NCBI RefSeq assembly: GCF_014358015.1
Contig: NZ_JACONV010000007.1
Coordinates: 1 to 64,000, forward strand
Origin: Pseudomonas triticifolii
GTDB taxonomy: Bacteria; Pseudomonadota; Gammaproteobacteria; Pseudomonadales; Pseudomonadaceae
Direction: 5' to 3'
Length of the DNA: 64,000 bases
Within the stretch, counting starts at the first letter, position 1, and the number at the start of each line of letters is the position of its first letter. The position numbers and the translations under genes were made by a program. The notes under the pieces were generated by a model that searched no databases, was not told where the DNA came from, and saw only the letters and a list, made by a program, of their open reading frames with translations. Of the stretch, positions 49,408 through 61,475 are shown in pieces.

Positions 49408-50010
49408 ATGTCTCTTACCCAATACCCAGCACTATCAGACAGACGCTCGCGATTCTTGAATGGAAAAATACGCGCCGAGCATTGGTCTTGTTCATCCACA
49501 AGATCCATCGATAGAGATCTGGACTTGAACAAGCAGAAATTTCGGTATCAGGGCCATTTTGGCGTGGTCTTCAACGTCAATTCGTTTACCGTCGCGCCAT
49601 CGCATCGCCCCGTGTTGCGTCAGGTCTTTTTCTGCGAGCCTGGATCGCAGTGCTACAAAGTCAGCGACCTCATCGTTGAAACCTACGACCGAATGCTTGC
49701 TGATCAGCGACCGTGCGACATGGTGGTAGCGATTTCCAACCCGCTGACCCGAGAACAGGCTGATCTGTTCAATCAACAGCGTATCAAGATAAGTGCAGTT
49801 GCTGCGGGTGCCGTCAGTTTAGCGGCGAAACCCGCTGGTATTTATGGCGCTCCTGCAGGGCCGGCGGTATCGGCATTTGTGTACAGTCGTTTGGAAGCCC
49901 GCCATGCAGGCGACGTGATTGTGGCGGTCGATGCCAAAGTCGTGGGTGGCATTGGTCCGCAGCACACTTCAACATCACTGCTGATCAAGGTCGGAGGCGG
50001 CAGCCAATGA
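49408..50010 (+). CDS. unknown protein with glycine-rich hydrophobic segment
   Basis: A frame of 200 codons. ATG 49408 has no clear ribosome site, and the first 40 residues (Ser/Arg-rich) look non-native; TTG 49525 is an alternative. The body has FRYQGHFGVVFNVNSFTVAP and a hydrophobic AVAAGAVSLAAKPAGIYGAP segment. It ends STSLLIKVGGGSQ and overlaps the next ATG by four bases. I do not recognise the family. The 5' end may be a fusion made when the array collapsed. Confidence 0.45.
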   Translation: MSLTQYPALSDRRSRFLNGKIRAEHWSCSSTRSIDRDLDLNKQKFRYQGHFGVVFNVNSFTVAPSHRPVLRQVFFCEPGSQCYKVSDLIVETYDRMLADQRPCDMVVAISNPLTREQADLFNQQRIKISAVAAGAVSLAAKPAGIYGAPAGPAVSAFVYSRLEARHAGDVIVAVDAKVVGGIGPQHTSTSLLIKVGGGSQ

Positions 50011-50249
50011 GCGACGTTATTATCATCGGCATTTCCCTGGCGGCAGGGCTGTTGATTTCGTTCGGAGTACAGCCTCCACGCTGGAGGGTAGGGCTGGGCA
50101 CTTCGCTGATTGCGGCAAGCCTGATCGCCATTTTCTTGCTGCCTCTCGCGCCCGAGGGCTTTCATTATGTTTACGTCGCTGCCTGGGCTACAGGACTCGA
50201 TCTTGTTCTTAACCGCAACCGGTATGTAGTCGCTCACGATGGGAAGTAA
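50007..50249 (+). CDS. small membrane protein, two helices
   Basis: An 80-residue protein coupled to the preceding gene (ATGA overlap). Two hydrophobic helices are evident: VIIIGISLAAGLLISFGV and GTSLIAASLIAIFLLPLA. A polar C-terminus RNRYVVAHDGK follows. No family recognised. Coupling suggests the two genes act together, possibly at the inner membrane. Confidence 0.55.
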   Translation: MSDVIIIGISLAAGLLISFGVQPPRWRVGLGTSLIAASLIAIFLLPLAPEGFHYVYVAAWATGLDLVLNRNRYVVAHDGK

Positions 50250-50422
50250 GCACTTCCCCTGCGCCGCTCTGCCTGTGTACCATCCTCCACGGGCCGATGC
50301 TGCCCGCCGCTCGCTCCGAAAGGAAAGGTGAAAGCATTTCTTCTTCCAACTCAATCGCATCTTCTGAACCGGTCGAGGCTTGGCAACGCGAGCACCCGCA
50401 TGCTTCGACTCCGGGAGGAATG

Positions 50423-50953
50423 ATGTTATCCATCGAGCAAGCCAAGCAGTTCGCCAAGACGTTGCGTGCGTCGCTGGAAGCCCGTGATCAGCCTGTGTCG
50501 CACTCTGCGGCCCTGGAGCTGGTAGCGCAGCAATTGGGTTACAAGGACTGGAACACCGCGTCGGCGCTGTTGCCTCAAGACACGGCGCAACCTGCGATCA
50601 CGTTCAAGAGCCCGATACCGATATTACGGATGTTCGACGAGGCCAAAGCACGTGAGTTCTACCTGGACTTTCTGGGTTTCAATGTGGAGTTCGAGCACCG
50701 TTTCGAGGCTGACTTACCGTTGTATCTGGGCATTATCCGAGACGGGTTGCGGCTGCATTTATCCGAGCATCATGGCGATTGCAGCCCCGGCTCGACGGTG
50801 TTCATCCCTATGCAGAATATTCAGATGTTGCGGGACGAGTTGCTGGCCAAGCGTTATGGCTACGGCCGCCCTGATATTGTCGAGCAGGGTTGGGGGAGAG
50901 TGCTGGAGGTTCACGATCCATTCGGAAACAGGATTCGATTCTGTGAGGATTGA
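50423..50953 (+). CDS. VOC/glyoxalase-superfamily protein
   Basis: A 176-residue protein of the vicinal oxygen chelate superfamily. The first 45 residues are a glyoxalase-associated helix block (SIEQAKQFAKTLRASLEARD, LGYKDWNTASALL). The VOC fold follows with IPILRMFDEAKAREFYLDFLG and the C-terminal VHDPFGNRIRFCE. ATG 50423 is chosen since GGAGG lies five bases upstream; a tandem ATG at 50420 is too close. Metal ligands are partly visible (HLSEHHGD). It resembles bleomycin-resistance-type proteins; substrate unknown. Confidence 0.8.
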   Translation: MLSIEQAKQFAKTLRASLEARDQPVSHSAALELVAQQLGYKDWNTASALLPQDTAQPAITFKSPIPILRMFDEAKAREFYLDFLGFNVEFEHRFEADLPLYLGIIRDGLRLHLSEHHGDCSPGSTVFIPMQNIQMLRDELLAKRYGYGRPDIVEQGWGRVLEVHDPFGNRIRFCED

Positions 50954-51146
50954 GTAACCTGTCACCTCATTCAGCGTGTGATGAAGCCGTGCATTCGATT
51001 TTGGGTGCACGTTTTCATGTTTGTCGCAGAGCGACGCTCTTAGCGATAGGGTTGCCAGTTTCCTGTCTGTCTTTAGATTGACCTCATGCTCGACGCCAGG
51101 CTGGTACTCCTTACCGCTGAGCAGCACAAAGCGTTCACCGTGAACG

Positions 51147-52073
51147 CTAGTGATTGACTGATTGCAGCTCTTTCATAACGCAGGACAGCTCCTTGCTCGT
51201 CGTGCGGATACAGTCAATGAATGACTCTATGATGTGTGAGGTGGCTCGCTGGCTGGGTCTGACAATGCTGACTGTGAAAGGGATGGAAGCCGAAAGTCTT
51301 CGTACCTGAAGGCCTTGGCTCGCATAGACATGCGCCGCAAGCGGATTGATGATCGACACGCCCACACCATGCAAAACCATCTGGCAAATTGTCGCTGAAT
51401 TGTCGACTTCAAGGACTTGCCCGCGATTGATACCGTGTGTGCACAACAGATTGTCCAATGGGTGCCGATAAGGATCGTTAGGCGCCAAGTGAACAAACGT
51501 ATAGTCCGCCAGGGAAGCTGGATCAATCACCGCTTGGTGGCACAGAGGATGAAGAGGGGGAAGTATGCACACCTCGTCAAGACGCAGTAACGGCTCAGCC
51601 GTTGTCCCCATGGGTGCTCGGGAACCTTCAATCAATCCGAGATCATGGGACTGCGACGACAGGCTTTCTTCCAATAGCGGCGAGTCATGTGTCGTCAGGC
51701 TGAAGCTCAGTTCAGGGTAATCCAGCAAAAACGTTGAAATCGAGCCGGGCAGTAATGTTTGCGACAGAATCGGCAAGCTGACGACTGCCACCTTTTCATA
51801 CAAGCCTTGTTTTATTTCTGCGGCCGCCAAGCCGATTCGCGCCAAGCCATCATAGGTTTTAATGATTTCATTATTAAGCGCGAGCCCTTGTCGAGTGGGC
51901 TTGAGTCGACCTTTGGTTCGTTCGAATAACTGCATGCCCATGGAGCGCTCGAAGCTGGACAGGTCTCGGCTGATGGTGGGCTGGGATGTGCCTAACGCGT
52001 CAGCGGCTCCAGTGATACTCCCGGCCGCCATGACGGCTTTGAATATCTCAACGTGTCTGAGTGAAACCTTCAT
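51147..52073 (-). CDS. lysR: LysR-type activator of lysA
   Basis: A 308-residue LysR protein. Helix-turn-helix: SLRHVEIFKAVMAAGSITGA, SQPTISRDLSSFERSMGMQL. The effector domain has DEVCILPPLHPL and GVGVSIINPLAAHVYASQGL, which I recall as close to E. coli LysR. AAGGA precedes ATG 52073. In E. coli lysR and lysA are divergent; here lysR lies downstream of lysA on the same strand, so both may share a promoter. Diaminopimelate/lysine sensing is inferred. Confidence 0.8.
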   Translation of the reverse strand: MKVSLRHVEIFKAVMAAGSITGAADALGTSQPTISRDLSSFERSMGMQLFERTKGRLKPTRQGLALNNEIIKTYDGLARIGLAAAEIKQGLYEKVAVVSLPILSQTLLPGSISTFLLDYPELSFSLTTHDSPLLEESLSSQSHDLGLIEGSRAPMGTTAEPLLRLDEVCILPPLHPLCHQAVIDPASLADYTFVHLAPNDPYRHPLDNLLCTHGINRGQVLEVDNSATICQMVLHGVGVSIINPLAAHVYASQGLQVRRLSASIPFTVSIVRPSQRATSHIIESFIDCIRTTSKELSCVMKELQSVNH

Positions 52074-52188
52074 GTTCAATCCTTGATCACCTGACCACAC
52101 GTTTTAGGCTAAAAAACATCAGTTCTATCGTTATTTTTTGATCGGCCGGTCATCGATTCCTGCGAGTAACGGCGTACGGCTTTTAATC

Positions 52189-53454
52189 TCAAGTCAGAAG
52201 GGCGGGCAGTAATTGCCCGGCTTCAAGTTCCAGCTTCAAAAGGTCGGCATAGGTCTGGCGATGCCGGATCACTTTCAGCTGTTCGCCGTCTTTCAAAATC
52301 TCTGGCAGCAACGGGCGCGTATTGTAGTTCGACGACATGCTTGCACCATAAGCACCGCAGTCATGGAAGATCAGCAGGTCACCAACCTCCACCTCGGGCA
52401 GCAGATAGGAGATGACTTCCCCACCTTCCTTTTGAGTGAACACATCGCCTGATTCGCACAAAGGACCGGCAATGACCGTCGGCCGCAGGCCTTCGCACTT
52501 TAGTTGCCCTGTAGGGCTGACGACGCTCACGCGATGCGATGCACCATACATGGCCGGTCGCATCAGATCGTTGAAGCCCGCGTCCACTAGAACGAAAAAG
52601 TTCTGACCCATGGTTTTGTAAGCCCGCACTTCGGCTACCAGAATGCCGGCTTGTGCAGCCAGGTAGCGGCCAGGCTCGATCTCCAGACTTACAGCGTGCC
52701 CCAAGAACTGTTCGATTTCCTGACGCGCCGAGTGCCAGAGTTGGAAATAATGCTCCGGGTCAATTTCCCGCTCATGCTCAGCGTATGGAATCGACAGCCC
52801 GCCGCCCGCTGATATCGCTTCAATGTCAGCGCCAAGCTCCTTGACCTCTTTCACCATGGCATCGCAGACGCGCGCCAGATGCTCATAGTCGGCCCCCGAA
52901 CCGATATGCATATGAAGGCCGACCAGCTTCAACCCATGACGGCGGATCAGCTCCATGCTGTTTCGGATCTCGGTGTGCCATATCCCGTGCTTGCTGTGTT
53001 CCCCACCGGTGTTGGTCTTGCGCGTGTGGCCATGGCCAAAACCCGGATTTACCCGCAGCCATACTTTATGCCCAGGGCTTACCGCTCCCAGTTGCTCAAG
53101 CATCTGGGGAGAACCCGCATTGACCGGGATCTGCAGTTCAGCCAGACGGCCAAGGGTGCCTGCATCAATCAGGTCTGCGGTGAAGACAATGGGTGAGTGA
53201 GGGCCTTCAACGAGATAGCCGGCGCTAAGGGCACGCTCGACCTCTCCGAGGGAGACGGCATCGATCAATACACCTTCTTCGCGCATCAGAGACAGGATAT
53301 GGATATTGGAACAAGCCTTCTGGGCAAATCGTATTAAGTCGAAGGACTTCAGTTGCCTGATCTGCCGCCGGATGATCGACGCATCGTATAACCAGAACGG
53401 CGTGCCAACTGACTGGCTCGCCAGGATGATGGAGCCGAGTAGATCTTTCGTCAT
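52189..53454 (-). CDS. lysA: diaminopimelate decarboxylase (second-type)
   Basis: A 421-residue PLP enzyme converting meso-diaminopimelate to lysine. The PLP lysine is in RFAQKACSN; a HIGSGADYE His loop, the phosphate-binding EIEPGRYLAAQAG and the GPLCESGD substrate motif follow. ATG 53454 has AAGGA upstream; an in-frame ATG at 53514 lacks one. Pseudomonads usually carry lysA beside dapF, so this island copy paired with LysR is probably additional, acquired, and enterobacterial in type. Confidence 0.88.
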   Translation of the reverse strand: MTKDLLGSIILASQSVGTPFWLYDASIIRRQIRQLKSFDLIRFAQKACSNIHILSLMREEGVLIDAVSLGEVERALSAGYLVEGPHSPIVFTADLIDAGTLGRLAELQIPVNAGSPQMLEQLGAVSPGHKVWLRVNPGFGHGHTRKTNTGGEHSKHGIWHTEIRNSMELIRRHGLKLVGLHMHIGSGADYEHLARVCDAMVKEVKELGADIEAISAGGGLSIPYAEHEREIDPEHYFQLWHSARQEIEQFLGHAVSLEIEPGRYLAAQAGILVAEVRAYKTMGQNFFVLVDAGFNDLMRPAMYGASHRVSVVSPTGQLKCEGLRPTVIAGPLCESGDVFTQKEGGEVISYLLPEVEVGDLLIFHDCGAYGASMSSNYNTRPLLPEILKDGEQLKVIRHRQTYADLLKLELEAGQLLPALLT

Positions 53455-53787
53455 GATTGTCCTTAAAAGACGTGCAGTCACTAAACCAGGCAGGCGGGGC
53501 GGATTGAAAGCCATCCGGATGAATATAAGGTCACTCAGGCTAAGGCCATGAAAGTGTCGGTCTTTTTTCGCTCACGAGGAGGCGCGTTGCAACCAGCGTA
53601 GTCCGCTGATCAATGCTCAGGTGTGCGGCCGGAGTGCGTGCTAAAAGGTGGCTTTTACAGAAGTGACCAACTTATCGTAAAAACGCGGAGGAGAAAAATA
53701 TCCTCTTTTCGGCCAAGCATTCATTTTTGATATGGCCTGACAACATTGTTCCTGCACCAGAAGGATGGCGAATTCTTACCCAAAAAA
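53455..53787. promoter_or_regulatory. lysA upstream region
   Basis: 333 bases without a gene between lysA and the gyrB terminator. It should hold the lysA promoter and LysR site. I see AT-rich tracts near 53680-53720 but no definite box. Confidence 0.35.
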
Positions 53788-53820
53788 AAGCCAACGCTTA
53801 ATAGCGTTGGCTTTTTTGTC
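53788..53820. terminator. bidirectional terminator at gyrB 3' side
   Basis: AAAAAAAAGCCAACGCT-TAAT-AGCGTTGGCTTTTTT is a perfect 11-base-pair stem with A-run and T-run on both sides. It terminates gyrB transcription coming from the right and would also stop readthrough from the island. It marks the right border of the inserted region. Confidence 0.9.
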
Positions 53821-53876
53821 TAGCGCGATTCAACTCATGCTGAGCGTTCTCATTTATGTTGAGAACTTACCCGTCG

Positions 53877-57402
<3,526 letters not shown>

Positions 57403-57423
57403 CTAGGTTGCGCTGTGCATGGA

Positions 57424-58527
57424 TTACAGACGCATCGGCATGACGACGTAAGCAGAGTCGTCGTTGTCCGATTCCTGCACCAGCGCACTGCTGTTGGAGT
57501 CAGACAGAATCAGACGCACTTGTTCAGTGGTCATGACACCCAGCACGTCGAGCAGATAGCTCACGTTGAATCCGATCTCCAGAGAAGCACCGTTGTACTC
57601 AACGCCGATCTCTTCTTCTGCTTCTTCCTGCTCAGGGTTGTTCGCCTGAATCTTGAGCTGACCATTGGCCAGTTGCAGGCGAATGCCGCGGTACTTTTCG
57701 TTGGACAGAATCGCCGTTCGGCTAAAGGCTTCACGCAACGCCTGACGATCACCAAGCACCAGCTTGTCGCCGCCTTTTGGCAGAACGCGCTCGTAGTCGG
57801 GGAATTTGCCATCGACCAGTTTGGAGGTGAACGTGAACTCGCCGGTCGTAGCTCGAATGTGGTGCTGACCCAGAACAATGCTGACCAGGCCGTCTTGCTC
57901 GGTGAGCAGGCGCGCCATTTCCAGAATACCTTTGCGTGGCACGATGACTTGATGACGATCGGCATGTTCGATGTCTGCCGTCATGGAGCACATCGCCAGA
58001 CGGTGACCGTCTGTGGCAACGGCGCGCAACACGCCTGCACTGACTTCCAGCAGCATGCCGTTGAGGTAGTAACGGACATCCTGTTGAGCCATGGCGAAGC
58101 TGGTGCGCTCGATCAGACGGCGCAGTTTGCTCTGCACCAGTTCGAATTTCAGCGAGCCCGGGCCTTCTTCGACGGTCGGGAAATCATTGGCTGGCAGCGT
58201 GGACAGCGTGAAGCGGCTGCGACCGGCCTTGACCACCAGCTTGGCGTCGTCGACCTTGATATCGATCAGCGCGTCATTGGGCAGGCTCTTGCAGATGTCC
58301 ATCAGCTTGCGCGCAGGGACGGTGATTTCCCCTGGCTCGGCAGGCTCTTCCAGCTGGACACGGCCAACCAGTTCCACTTCAAGGTCCGTACCGGTCAGCG
58401 ACAGCTGCTGACCTTCGACGACCAATAGCACATTGGATAGCACCGGCAAGGTCTGGCGGCGTTCAACCACGCCGGCGACCAATTGCAGGGGTTTCAACAG
58501 GGCTTCGCGTTGAATGGTGAAATGCAT
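57424..58527 (-). CDS. dnaN: DNA polymerase III beta sliding clamp
   Basis: A 367-residue ring-forming clamp with the three-fold clamp repeat (residues about 1-120, 130-245, 246-367). It begins MHFTIQREALLKPLQLVAGV and ends DSAYVVMPMRL, the conserved hydrophobic pocket tail. Downstream of dnaA by 38 bases and presumably co-transcribed. Confidence 0.98.
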   Translation of the reverse strand: MHFTIQREALLKPLQLVAGVVERRQTLPVLSNVLLVVEGQQLSLTGTDLEVELVGRVQLEEPAEPGEITVPARKLMDICKSLPNDALIDIKVDDAKLVVKAGRSRFTLSTLPANDFPTVEEGPGSLKFELVQSKLRRLIERTSFAMAQQDVRYYLNGMLLEVSAGVLRAVATDGHRLAMCSMTADIEHADRHQVIVPRKGILEMARLLTEQDGLVSIVLGQHHIRATTGEFTFTSKLVDGKFPDYERVLPKGGDKLVLGDRQALREAFSRTAILSNEKYRGIRLQLANGQLKIQANNPEQEEAEEEIGVEYNGASLEIGFNVSYLLDVLGVMTTEQVRLILSDSNSSALVQESDNDDSAYVVMPMRL

Positions 58528-58565
58528 GGTCTAGTCCCTTGCCTTAATAAGCTGCACTGGCGTCA

Positions 58566-60098
58566 TCACGTGGTCAGAGTTCGCAGCAGGTTCTTGTAGT
58601 CCTCGCGGATATCCGCGTCGGATTCCTTGAGTTCGTTGATCTTTCTGCAAGCGTGCAGAACAGTGGTGTGGTCTCGTCCGCCAAACACGTCGCCGATCTC
58701 GGGCAGGCTGTGGTTGGTCAGCTCCTTGGAGAGCGCCATTGCGACCTGCCTCGGTCGCGCGACAGAACGCGAACGTCGCTTGGACAAGAGATCGGAGATT
58801 TTGATCTTGTAGTACTCGGCCACCGTGCGCTGAATGTTATCCACACTCACCAGCTTGTCCTGGAGTGCGAGCAAATCCTTGAGGGACTCACGGATCAATT
58901 CGATGGTGATGTCACGGCCCATGAAGTGCGAGTGGGCGATGACCCGCTTGAGCGCACCCTCCAGTTCACGGACGTTGGAGCGAATACGCTGGGCAATGAA
59001 GAACGCCGCATCGTGGGGCAGATCGACCTTCGCCTGGTCTGCCTTCTTCATAAGAATCGCGACGCGGGTCTCAAGCTCTGGGGGCTCGACCGCAACGGTC
59101 AGGCCCCAGCCGAAGCGCGACTTCAGGCGCTCTTCAAGACCTTCAATCTCTTTCGGGTAGCGGTCGCTGGTCAGAATGACCTGCTGTCCGCCTTCCAGCA
59201 ACGCGTTGAACGTGTGGAAAAACTCTTCCTGCGAACGCTCTTTGCGGGCGAAGAACTGAATGTCATCGATGAGCAGCGCATCGACCGAGCGATAGAAGCG
59301 CTTGAACTCGTTGATCGCATTGAGCTGCAGCGCCTTGACCATGTCGGCGACGAAGCGCTCCGAATGCAGGTACACGACCTTGGCATTGGGGTTCTTCTTG
59401 AGCAGGTGGTTACCCACCGCGTGCATCAAGTGAGTTTTACCCAGGCCCACACCGCCGTACAAAAACAGCGGGTTGTAGCCATGCTTGGGGTTGTCGGCCA
59501 CCTGCCAGGCAGCGGCGCGTGCCAGCTGGTTGGACTTACCTTCGACGAAATTCTCGAAGGTGAACGTGCGGTTCAGGTAACTGGTGTGCTTGAGCGCACC
59601 TTCGACCTGCACGGTCCGTTGTTCGGCACGTGCCGGTGCCTGCTGTGAGCTGGCACCTGCCATCGGATCAAAGCTGTCGCGGGACGGTTCATCGTGAGTC
59701 GTTGCAGTCTGGACCGCTGGCGAGGGCGTTGCCACGGGAGCGGCCTGCGCAACAGGAGCCGGGGCTGGCGCGCTATTGACCGACGAAGCAGACAAGGCCT
59801 GCGAGGCGGCAGCCGCCAGCGGTGCATTGGGAGCAGCACGAGGCGCGGAGCTGCGCTTGCTTCCTATTAATAAGGAAAGCGAAGGCGCCATGCCCTGGCC
59901 ACGCTCACCCAGAAGCTCGAGCAGACGACCGAGGTATTTTTCATTGACCCAATCGAGTACGAAGCGGTTCGGTGCATAGACGCGCAACTCGTCGCCTTCG
60001 GCTTCGACCTGTAGCGGACGGATCCAAGTGTTGAATTGCTGGGCAGGCAGCTCCTCGCGCAAAAGCTCCACGCACTGCTGCCAAAGTTCCACTGACAC
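58566..60098 (-). CDS. dnaA: chromosomal replication initiator DnaA
   Basis: A 510-residue AAA+ initiator. Domain I ([20 protein letters not shown]) binds DnaB; domain II (residues about 85-175) is a long Ala/Pro-rich linker. Domain III carries Walker [18 protein letters not shown] and Walker [10 protein letters not shown]. Domain IV has the DnaA-box helix [22 protein letters not shown] is the start, preceded by GGGGAT. Immediately upstream is the box-rich oriC. Confidence 0.98.
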   Translation of the reverse strand: MSVELWQQCVELLREELPAQQFNTWIRPLQVEAEGDELRVYAPNRFVLDWVNEKYLGRLLELLGERGQGMAPSLSLLIGSKRSSAPRAAPNAPLAAAASQALSASSVNSAPAPAPVAQAAPVATPSPAVQTATTHDEPSRDSFDPMAGASSQQAPARAEQRTVQVEGALKHTSYLNRTFTFENFVEGKSNQLARAAAWQVADNPKHGYNPLFLYGGVGLGKTHLMHAVGNHLLKKNPNAKVVYLHSERFVADMVKALQLNAINEFKRFYRSVDALLIDDIQFFARKERSQEEFFHTFNALLEGGQQVILTSDRYPKEIEGLEERLKSRFGWGLTVAVEPPELETRVAILMKKADQAKVDLPHDAAFFIAQRIRSNVRELEGALKRVIAHSHFMGRDITIELIRESLKDLLALQDKLVSVDNIQRTVAEYYKIKISDLLSKRRSRSVARPRQVAMALSKELTNHSLPEIGDVFGGRDHTTVLHACRKINELKESDADIREDYKNLLRTLTT

Positions 60099-60682
60099 GG
60101 ATATCCCCTAAGTTGAAAGCCGGTGAGGCAAAAACAACCGCCATTGTAACGATCCGGGGAAGACTTATCCACATGTAGCGTATGCACAGAGGGCTATAAA
60201 TCAGTCATTTATGACCTTGAAACATGACGAACGGTATGTGAATAAGCCCTGTGGATAAACCGCCCTCAGCCCGTTGCATAACCCGGGTCGTAAATCTGTG
60301 GATAACCAGCCTGTGGATAAGATGGCATTCCATGCACAGCTTTTCCGACGGTGTGGCACAGGCAAAGCACCGTTTCTGGACAACCTTTTGAAACGCTGTA
60401 CACCTTGCTGATCAAGCCTTTCAGAATGTTATCCACAGATGATCGCTGCGTAAGAGTTATAAGCTCTATAAAGAAGCTTTAAATACTCTCTCTTCTTATT
60501 TCTATAACAGGTCAACCTCGGTGCAGACAAAAAGGCACGGCCGAAGGGCAAATGACCCTTGTCAGGGCTATATGAAGAAAAACTGGTTGGAAATTGACCT
60601 GAGGCCCTGCTTTCTCTAGAATCCCCGGTCTCTTAAAACGGGGGCCATTCCGGCCCGTAGTGGACGAACCAGGTAACACGCC
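60099..60682. other. oriC: replication origin oriC with DnaA boxes
   Basis: Five perfect TTATCCACA boxes lie at 60165-60173 (+), 60250-60258 (-), 60297-60305 (-), 60312-60320 (-) and 60429-60437 (+), with a one-mismatch box at 60237-60245 (-, TTATTCACA). An AT-rich tract at about 60452-60510, just after the last box, is the likely unwinding element. Position between dnaA and rpmH is standard in Pseudomonas. The region also holds divergent promoters for dnaA and rpmH. Confidence 0.93.
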
Positions 60683-60817
60683 ATGAAACGTACTTTCCAA
60701 CCCAGCACTATCAAGCGCGCCCGCACCCACGGTTTCCGTGCACGTATGGCCACCAAAAACGGCCGTGCAGTCCTGTCGCGTCGTCGCGCCAAAGGCCGTA
60801 AGCGTCTGGCAGTTTGA
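60683..60817 (+). CDS. rpmH: ribosomal protein bL34
   Basis: A 44-residue, strongly basic protein: [20 protein letters not shown] at the start and [12 protein letters not shown] at the end. Complete and canonical for bL34. It is the first gene of the rpmH-rnpA-yidD-yidC-mnmE run. Confidence 0.98.
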
Positions 60818-60833
60818 TAAATCGGCACAGGAG

Positions 60834-61235
60834 GTGAGTCGAGACTTCAGTCGGGAAAAGCGTTTGCTGACTCCCCGGCATTTCAAGGCAGTCTTTGACT
60901 CCCCTACCGGCAAGGTTCCGGGGAAAAATCTCCTGCTCCTTGCGCGCAACAACGACCTTGATCATCCCCGCCTGGGGCTGGTGATAGGTAAAAAGAGCGT
61001 GAAGCTTTCCGTTGAGCGCAATCGTTTGAAACGCCTGATGCGCGAATCATTTCGCCAACACCAAGACAGTTTGGTCGGTTGGGATATCGTTATCGTCGCG
61101 CGTAAAGGTTTGGGTGACGTAGAAAACCCTGAACTCATTCAGCATTTCGGCAAGCTGTGGAAACGCCTGGCACGTAGCCAGCCTGTTCCTGCGGCGAAAT
61201 CCGAACCTGCAGGGGTGGACAGTCCCGATGCGTAA
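60834..61235 (+). CDS. rnpA: ribonuclease P protein component
   Basis: A 133-residue basic protein that assists the RNase P RNA in 5' tRNA maturation. The RNR signature is [16 protein letters not shown]. The start is GTG 60834 ([13 protein letters not shown]); relatives often have Met before this Val, but here that codon is GAG. The ribosome-site-like CAGGAG therefore abuts the start unusually closely. An upstream start at 60738 would overlap rpmH and is unlikely. Confidence 0.94.
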   Translation: MSRDFSREKRLLTPRHFKAVFDSPTGKVPGKNLLLLARNNDLDHPRLGLVIGKKSVKLSVERNRLKRLMRESFRQHQDSLVGWDIVIVARKGLGDVENPELIQHFGKLWKRLARSQPVPAAKSEPAGVDSPDA

Positions 61236-61473
61236 ACTGGCACTCGTTCCGATCCAGTTTTATCGCTATGCCATTAGCCCGCTCATGGCCAGCCACTGTC
61301 GTTTCTACCCCAGTTGCTCCTGCTACGCGTATGAAGCCATCGATAATCATGGCCTTTTACGCGGCGGCTGGCTGACAATTCGTCGCCTGGGTCGCTGTCA
61401 TCCGTGGAATCCCGGTGGTTATGACCCGGTTCCACCTGTTCCCACCTCCCGTTCTTCTTCGATGGCCGAGTAA
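61228..61473 (+). CDS. yidD: membrane protein insertion efficiency factor YidD
   Basis: An 81-residue small protein with the family core [35 protein letters not shown] (three Cys) and [14 protein letters not shown]. It overlaps rnpA by eight bases and is two bases before yidC. It supports YidC-dependent insertion at the inner membrane. Confidence 0.96.
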   Translation: MRKLALVPIQFYRYAISPLMASHCRFYPSCSCYAYEAIDNHGLLRGGWLTIRRLGRCHPWNPGGYDPVPPVPTSRSSSMAE

Positions 61474-61475
61474 TC

